Below are positions 59,480 to 64,000 of a DNA stretch of 64,000 nucleotides, piece after piece (position 1 is the stretch's first letter; each line of letters starts with the position of its first letter). Made by a program: the position numbers and the translations under genes. Location of the stretch: the NCBI GenBank assembly GCA_046316495.1, contig JBKDAM010000016.1, positions 11,064 through 75,063 on the forward strand, written 5' to 3'. This DNA comes from M3007 sp046316495 (GTDB lineage Bacteria > Bacteroidota > Bacteroidia > Chitinophagales > Saprospiraceae). A model generated the notes under the pieces. It had not been told where the DNA came from. It ran no database searches and saw only the letters and a program-made list of their open reading frames with translations.

Positions 59480-60370
59480 ATGAAAAACACCCTGGTTCTA
59501 GTAACCTTTGCTAGCCTGACACTGTTGAGCGCTTGCGCCGTCAAACCAAAGGCAAGTTTTACAACTCCCCAACAAAAAGTAGCAGCACCTGCTACTGTCC
59601 AATTCTCCAATACCTCTATCAAAGCAGATCAATATGAGTGGGACTTCGGAGATGGCTCCGCTGTCTCCACCGAAGCGAACCCCACCCACCGATACATGCA
59701 CTCCGGCAATTTTAATGTAGTCCTAAAAGCAACCGCCGGAAACAAAACTACCACATACAAACAAACTATGCAAGTAACCGCTCCTGAACGTTGCCTCATC
59801 GAAATCCAAACTTCCCAAGGCAATATGATCGCTGAATTGTTCAGCGCTACCCCAAAACACCGCGATAACTTCGTCAAACTAGCTGAAGAAGGCTATTTCG
59901 ATGACCTGTTGTTTCACCGCGTCATCGCCGGATTCATGGTGCAAGGCGGCGACCCGAACTCCCGCGGAGCTAAACCAGGTCAGCAACTTGGCTTTGGTGG
60001 ACCCAGCTACAAAGTTCCAGCCGAATTCGTTGACTCCCTGGTGCATGTAAAGGGATCCTTAGCTGCCGCCCGAGATGGCAACCCACAAAAGGCCTCCAGC
60101 GCCTCCCAATTCTATATCGTTCAAGGTAGTGGACCCATCGGTGACGACCAGCTGAATATGTTAGAAGCACAAAAAGGATTCCGATACTCCAGCGAACAAC
60201 GGGAAGCTTATAAAACACTGGGCGGAACTCCCTTCCTCGACCGCGACTACACCGTCTTCGGCCGAATCATTGAAGGGCTGGAAATCGTCGATAAAATCGC
60301 TGGAGTCAAAACCGGACCCAATGACCGCCCTGTGGAAGACGTGAAAATGAAAATCCGGGTTATTAAATAA
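59480..60370 (+). CDS. Peptidyl-prolyl isomerase lipoprotein (PKD plus cyclophilin)
   Basis: 296 residues. The lipobox LLSAC puts the lipidated Cys at 19. A PKD domain (about 27-105; 'FSNTSIKADQYEWDFGDGS', 'NPTHRYMHSGNFNVVLKA') is followed by a cyclophilin-type domain (about 110-296; 'LIEIQTSQGNMIAELF', 'DNFVKLAEEGYFDDLLFHRV', 'GFMVQGGDPNSRG', 'SSASQFYIV', 'DYTVFGRIIEG'). It should catalyse proline isomerisation on proteins in the periplasm or at the outer membrane. The combination of PKD and cyclophilin in a lipoprotein is uncommon outside Bacteroidota. The next gene starts 22 bases downstream, probably in the same operon. Confidence 0.93.
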   Translation: MKNTLVLVTFASLTLLSACAVKPKASFTTPQQKVAAPATVQFSNTSIKADQYEWDFGDGSAVSTEANPTHRYMHSGNFNVVLKATAGNKTTTYKQTMQVTAPERCLIEIQTSQGNMIAELFSATPKHRDNFVKLAEEGYFDDLLFHRVIAGFMVQGGDPNSRGAKPGQQLGFGGPSYKVPAEFVDSLVHVKGSLAAARDGNPQKASSASQFYIVQGSGPIGDDQLNMLEAQKGFRYSSEQREAYKTLGGTPFLDRDYTVFGRIIEGLEIVDKIAGVKTGPNDRPVEDVKMKIRVIK

Positions 60371-60392
60371 TTTCAACCACCTTACTCTATCA

Positions 60393-61310
60393 ATGCAAGC
60401 CAAGCAACTTTACTTCTTCGCTTTTGGCTTACTTCTGTTCGGATTGCCGTCTGTCCAAGCACAGACGGCAATCCTTTCCTTTGATAGCGCGGTCGTGGAA
60501 ACCGGTGAACGCATCAAAGCACACCTGCTCGTAAAAGAAAAAGCTCCCGAACGCGTCCATCTCGAAAACTGGGAACCATTTTTCCCAAAAGAAAACCTGC
60601 TCGCTCAATCCCCTTGGGAACCAACCGATCAGGGCTGGAAATCTACCCTAGAATGGATCGCTTTCGATTCTGCCACCCTCGAATTACCCCCACTTACCAT
60701 CCGTCTCTCTTCCGGAGAAACTGTGCAAACCAACACCGCACGGCTAACCATTGTCGCTACCCCAATCCCCTCGACCAACCTCAAAGATCTTTCCGATATC
60801 AAGGAAATCCATCCAGAACCCAAGAACTGGAGCGATTATAAAGCTTGGATCTGGGCCTTAATCACCCTGATCCTGGTAGCGGTCCTCGTTTTTTTCTTAC
60901 AAAAAATACTGCGCAAAACCGCCGATCCTCTTTTCCGCTCCACCCAACTTTCCCCAACGGAACTCGCTAGGCGAAAATTAGATCTCCTCGACCAACAAGC
61001 ACCCTGGCAATCGGGACAGCTCCACAGCTACTATGCCAGCCTGTCGGAAATCGTGCGCACTTTTCTATCCGATCAATACAACTGCAACGCCATTCACTTA
61101 GGGGACGAGGCAGTTATCCGCCTCTTGGCCGATTTACCGTTGTCGGCCGACCAACAAACGGTGCTTCAACAACTGTTAAAGGACACAGCGCTCGCCAAAT
61201 TTGCCAATCGTTTTCCAGAAGAACAAGCTCACCCAGAGGCCCTGAAGAAGGCCCGAGCAGCCCTTTTACTATCCGACGCCTCCGCTCCAGAATCTTTTAC
61301 CTCCACTTAA
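60393..61310 (+). CDS. Membrane protein of BatD-like architecture
   Basis: 305 residues. A signal peptide (ending VQAQ) is followed by an extracytoplasmic beta domain (about 25-135; 'AILSFDSAVVETGERIKAHL', 'LELPPLTIRLSSGETV'), one membrane segment (about 152-172; AWIWALITLILVAVLVFFL) and a cytoplasmic helical domain (about 190-300; 'LHSYYASLSEIVRTFLSDQ'). This resembles BatD- or DUF4381-type proteins of aerotolerance operons, but no BatA/B/C (VWA/TPR) genes or MoxR are next to it. The assignment is by architecture. It follows the PKD-cyclophilin gene by 22 bases. Confidence 0.7.
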   Translation: MQAKQLYFFAFGLLLFGLPSVQAQTAILSFDSAVVETGERIKAHLLVKEKAPERVHLENWEPFFPKENLLAQSPWEPTDQGWKSTLEWIAFDSATLELPPLTIRLSSGETVQTNTARLTIVATPIPSTNLKDLSDIKEIHPEPKNWSDYKAWIWALITLILVAVLVFFLQKILRKTADPLFRSTQLSPTELARRKLDLLDQQAPWQSGQLHSYYASLSEIVRTFLSDQYNCNAIHLGDEAVIRLLADLPLSADQQTVLQQLLKDTALAKFANRFPEEQAHPEALKKARAALLLSDASAPESFTST

Positions 61311-61441
61311 TCCGTTCACTGGAACTTTTTGATGGACGACGACGTTAGCAAAAAACCCTTTACCCGATATCTCCCATTGCTTTTTTTCGCCTTTTCTTTT
61401 GCAGAGAAAACAACTTTTCTGCTAAATGCCTATAATCCTGT

Positions 61442-62659
61442 ATGTTATCAACCTTTTTTCGACATTGGCTCCTCTCTTTTCAAGGAATCCCTAAAGGGGC
61501 CTGGCTGCTTTCAGCGGTCAACCTGATCAACCGCTGCGGGAGTATGGTCCTTGTATTTCTATCGGTATACCTCACCACTCACCTCGGATTTAACATCAAA
61601 GAGGCGGGATACGTGATGACCTGTTTTGGACTCGGTGCCCTTTTAGGCATGTGGCTCGGTGGCATAGCAACCGACCGATTTGGCTATTATCCAATCCAAT
61701 TAGGCTCTCTGGCCTTAAATGGGTTACTACTTATTGGAATGGTATGGGTCAAGGAATTCTGGACGCTTTGCCTGACCGTATTTACGCTGAGCCTGGTGGC
61801 GGAAATGTTTCGTCCCGCCAACCAAGTGGCTATTGCTTATTACTCGACCGTTGAAACTCGGACTCGAGCAATTTCCCTACAGCGGATGGCCTTCAACTTA
61901 GGCTTTACCTTGGCGCCCGCCCTAGGCGGTATTCTGGCTGGAAAAATGGGTTGGGAATGGCTATTTTGGGCCGATGGAATTACCTGTCTTCTCTCTGCAG
62001 TGGCCCTCCGACTCCTGCTAAAACCTGGAAAAGTAGCAAAAGCAGAGTCAGAAGTAACCCGAGAAACCACCCCAGTGATCGGTGATTCACCGTATCGAGA
62101 TAGGCCCTTTATTGCCTTTACGCTCCTTACCTTCCTGGGAGCCATGGTCTTCATGCAACTGATTTGGACCGTCCCAGTTTTTTTTAAAGAAACCTATCAA
62201 TGGAACGAAAGCAGCATAGGCTGGGCTATGGCACTTAATGGAGCCATTGTATTTTTAATCGAAATGCCTTTTATTTTCTTTGCAGAAGGCAAAAAAACCA
62301 TGCTCAACTTGGTTCGATGGGGCATTCTTGCTTACGCCATCAGCTACCTGGTCTTTTTACTCCCACTCAGTGCCTTGGTTGCCACCTGCTTGTATATGCT
62401 GTTTATTTCAATCGGGGAAATACTCGTCATGCCATTTTCCAGCAATCTGGTGTACCGGCGCGCAGGAGAGCGCCCCAACAAAGGCCAATACCTGGCTATG
62501 TTCGGTTTATCCTACTCCGTAGCTAATATATTGGCTCCCCTGCTCGGCACCCAACTGATTGCCGCCTGGGGATACCCCGCACTTTGGACAAGCGCCATCG
62601 CCCTGGCATTGGCCACGCTAGGCGGATTTTATTGGCTGGAAAAAAGAATGTCGATCTAA
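61442..62659 (+). CDS. MFS transporter
   Basis: A 405-residue inner-membrane protein with 12 predicted membrane segments. The MFS loop 2-3 motif is seen as 'GMWLGGIATDRFGYYP' (about 70-85). Other segments include 'AFNLGFTLAPALGGILAGKMG' in two halves, 'GWAMALNGAIVFLIEMPFIF' and 'GLSYSVANILAPLLG'. It looks like a drug- or metabolite-efflux-type MFS; the substrate cannot be told. A small frame just upstream (61332-61526) overlaps its start in another frame and is not supported. Confidence 0.9.
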   Translation: MLSTFFRHWLLSFQGIPKGAWLLSAVNLINRCGSMVLVFLSVYLTTHLGFNIKEAGYVMTCFGLGALLGMWLGGIATDRFGYYPIQLGSLALNGLLLIGMVWVKEFWTLCLTVFTLSLVAEMFRPANQVAIAYYSTVETRTRAISLQRMAFNLGFTLAPALGGILAGKMGWEWLFWADGITCLLSAVALRLLLKPGKVAKAESEVTRETTPVIGDSPYRDRPFIAFTLLTFLGAMVFMQLIWTVPVFFKETYQWNESSIGWAMALNGAIVFLIEMPFIFFAEGKKTMLNLVRWGILAYAISYLVFLLPLSALVATCLYMLFISIGEILVMPFSSNLVYRRAGERPNKGQYLAMFGLSYSVANILAPLLGTQLIAAWGYPALWTSAIALALATLGGFYWLEKRMSI

Positions 62660-62749
62660 CTAGGAAATTGGGATTGTATAGTTGTAGCTCAACAGGTCAA
62701 AACATACACAACTGAACCTCCCTACGCGGATGGGAGTTATCCGTTTCAG

Positions 62750-63115
62750 TTACTTATTTTCATCCATGATTCGCTTCAATTCGACTGGAAGCTCCAACCT
62801 TTTCAGCGGTGCAATATTCGCTCCACCAGTATTCCCAACCGGGATCTCTCCAATAAAGGATTTAATTCCACCGACCACCAAACGTGGAATTTGGCCAACT
62901 ATTTCTCTGGTGTCCTTTATCTTAATACCAAAAAGTAACATTTTCCAATGAACTAGCGTATGAGGATAAGGGTAGGGTTGACCAAGGATATGCGCACGCT
63001 CAAGGTGATACCAGCTTAACCTATATTCATTCCTAGAAAAATAGACATCGGCCTGTTCTAATTCTTCCCTGAAGAAGGGCTTTAGTCTGCTAGGCATTGA
63101 CATATTAATTTTCAT
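62750..63115 (-). CDS. DUF3703 family protein
   Basis: 121 residues, soluble. The family pattern is clear: 'YHLERAHILGQPYPYPHTLV' (about 36-55) with several His, then 'HWKMLLFGIKIKDTREIVGQ', 'IPRLVVGGIKSF', and 'IPVGNTGGANI'. The role of DUF3703 is not known to me. It lies downstream of the SRPBCC-like gene on the minus strand, 38 bases after its stop, so the two may be co-transcribed. Confidence 0.88.
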   Translation of the reverse strand: MKINMSMPSRLKPFFREELEQADVYFSRNEYRLSWYHLERAHILGQPYPYPHTLVHWKMLLFGIKIKDTREIVGQIPRLVVGGIKSFIGEIPVGNTGGANIAPLKRLELPVELKRIMDENK

Positions 63116-63153
63116 AACTGTGGTGATTCAATCTACGGAAGAATGAAGGATTC

Positions 63154-63735
63154 TTATTCCCCAAAGCGAAGATTATTTGCTGCTACTAACTGCCACCGCC
63201 GCTGTCTATGCATATAAAATCTCTTAGCAAAAGAAGTAATAACCATTGTCATCCATCCCCCATAAATTGTGATGGAATCTTCGTAATAGGTACTACCATC
63301 ACCCATATCTCGCATGGTAATTTGGTGGTTCCAAACCTTTGCACCTTTATCCCATTCTTTAGTTGATATTTTGAAATTATCTTCTTCTATTTTTTCAATA
63401 AAGAGATAATGAATCCCCCCAAAAGGGATGAACCCCAATATTCGCATTCTAACACCATATGTTCTTCCTACCTGCCATTGTTTTGGTAAAATCTCCCCCA
63501 CAAATTTGAAGTTTACCATCCCCTTTGCTACAAATTCCAACAGGGCCGGGCTCTTTACATTGCGCCATGCGTCCTTAATTGACATCGGAATCCGAGATTG
63601 AACAAGTAATGTTCTTGCCTTCACCTCCCTACCATTGTAATCTATGTACACAGTTTCCAATTTGGTAATCGGTTTAATTTGTTGCGCACTCGAATTAACC
63701 ACCATAAATAATAATAACAAACTACTATACTTCAT
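63154..63735 (-). CDS. Exported SRPBCC-like protein
   Basis: 193 residues with a short signal peptide (about 1-17, ending NSSAQ). The mature domain has alternating strands ('TLLVQSRIPMSIKDAWRNV', 'MRILGFIPFGGIHYLFIEKI', 'STYYEDSITIYGGWMTMVI') and a long C-terminal helix 'FAKRFYMHRQRRWQLVAAN', the layout of SRPBCC/START-like ligand-binding domains. A periplasmic location would be unusual for that fold. Confidence in the fold is moderate. The 265 bases upstream to the window end are AT-rich with nothing else I can support. Confidence 0.7.
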   Translation of the reverse strand: MKYSSLLLLFMVVNSSAQQIKPITKLETVYIDYNGREVKARTLLVQSRIPMSIKDAWRNVKSPALLEFVAKGMVNFKFVGEILPKQWQVGRTYGVRMRILGFIPFGGIHYLFIEKIEEDNFKISTKEWDKGAKVWNHQITMRDMGDGSTYYEDSITIYGGWMTMVITSFAKRFYMHRQRRWQLVAANNLRFGE

Positions 63736-64000
63736 TGCTAACGTTTATTTATCATAAATTGCGCTGATAATAGTTGCAAGATGAGAATTTATTTTAAACA
63801 AACATGTACCGGTCTAAGTTGGAGATTTATTATCGCACTATTTAAACTTAACTACCTATCACTCTCCGACTTTTACTAAAAATAACTATAAAAGGACAAC
63901 TATTGGTCAAAAAAATCAGTTTTAAAACTCCAAAGCGCTAAAAAATATTATTCTACTCAAATAAAATAAAAAAATAGCACAGCCAAGTTGACGACTGCAC

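Noticed and set aside
61332..61526. Small frame with a hydrophobic stretch just upstream of the MFS gene
   Set aside because: It overlaps the MFS gene start in another frame, has no promoter or family features, and ends inside conserved MFS sequence.
1..64000. tRNA, rRNA, CRISPR array, insertion sequence or prophage
   Set aside because: I looked for T-loop and CCA-like tRNA patterns, regular short repeats with spacers, transposase or integrase motifs and paired terminal repeats, and found none convincing.

Overview
The window looks like chromosomal DNA of a Bacteroidota bacterium, most plausibly a Saprospiria-like lineage. This placement is inferred from gene content. It has two TonB-dependent receptors, several secreted proteins with type IX secretion (T9SS) C-terminal sorting domains, a choice-of-anchor-L/PKD protein, a three-subunit type-B succinate dehydrogenase, an ECF sigma operon with a membrane/barrel partner, an AraC regulator with a TPR sensor, and many promoters of the Bacteroidota type (TAnnTTTG at -7). 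I see no phage, insertion sequence, integrase, CRISPR array, rRNA or tRNA.

Layout. 1-2572 (minus): a tight four-gene operon of exported proteins, namely a lipoprotein, a DUF6175-like protein, an unknown exported protein and a CsgG-like protein cut by the window edge. 2655-4958: TonB-dependent receptor. 5224-8708: sdhC-sdhA-sdhB. 8788-11676 (minus): TMTC-like TPR membrane protein followed by era. 11882-13702: three tandem paralogous small membrane proteins of unknown function. 13707-15137 (minus): Do-like protease. 15330-19374: secreted endonuclease I, dapF, an outer-membrane-like protein and a shortened nicotinate phosphoribosyltransferase relative. 19364-21177 (minus): RluE-like pseudouridine synthase and a T9SS esterase. 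21516-22985: choice-of-anchor-L protein. 23102-23581: truncated metallo-beta-lactamase-fold gene. 23650-26661 (minus): infB. 26809-28032: BaiN/HI0933-like flavoprotein. 28121-28483 (minus): rplS. 28740-30715: YceI protein and a T9SS protein. 30726-33653 (minus): TonB receptor and a small exported protein. 33654-34372: long non-coding stretch rich in inverted repeats. 34373-39125 (minus): TPR-AraC regulator, an exported propeller-like protein and a propeller lipoprotein.

39579-42028: TraB/GumN protein, SPFH protein and a Crp-like regulator. 42100-44317 (minus): gap-pgk glycolytic pair. 44697-47746: galK facing a fused gluconokinase/6-phosphogluconate dehydrogenase gene. 47776-51198 (minus): uvrA and a small unknown protein. 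51489-54640: overlapping glycosyltransferase-SDR-truB-murI operon. 54711-57663 (minus): ECF sigma factor, membrane-anchored barrel protein and lipoprotein. 57886-62659: prs, rhodanese lipoprotein, PKD-cyclophilin lipoprotein, BatD-like membrane protein and an MFS transporter. 62750-63735 (minus): DUF3703 protein and an SRPBCC-like exported protein.

Most of the window is housekeeping and envelope biology. The parts least explained by known families are the CsgG-like exported operon, the three tandem paralogs, the sigma/barrel/lipoprotein operon, the shortened NAPRTase relative, the GntK-Gnd fusion and the repeat-rich intergenic region near 34 kb. I found no clear defence island or mobile system. 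All calls are from reading the sequence; no database search was run.
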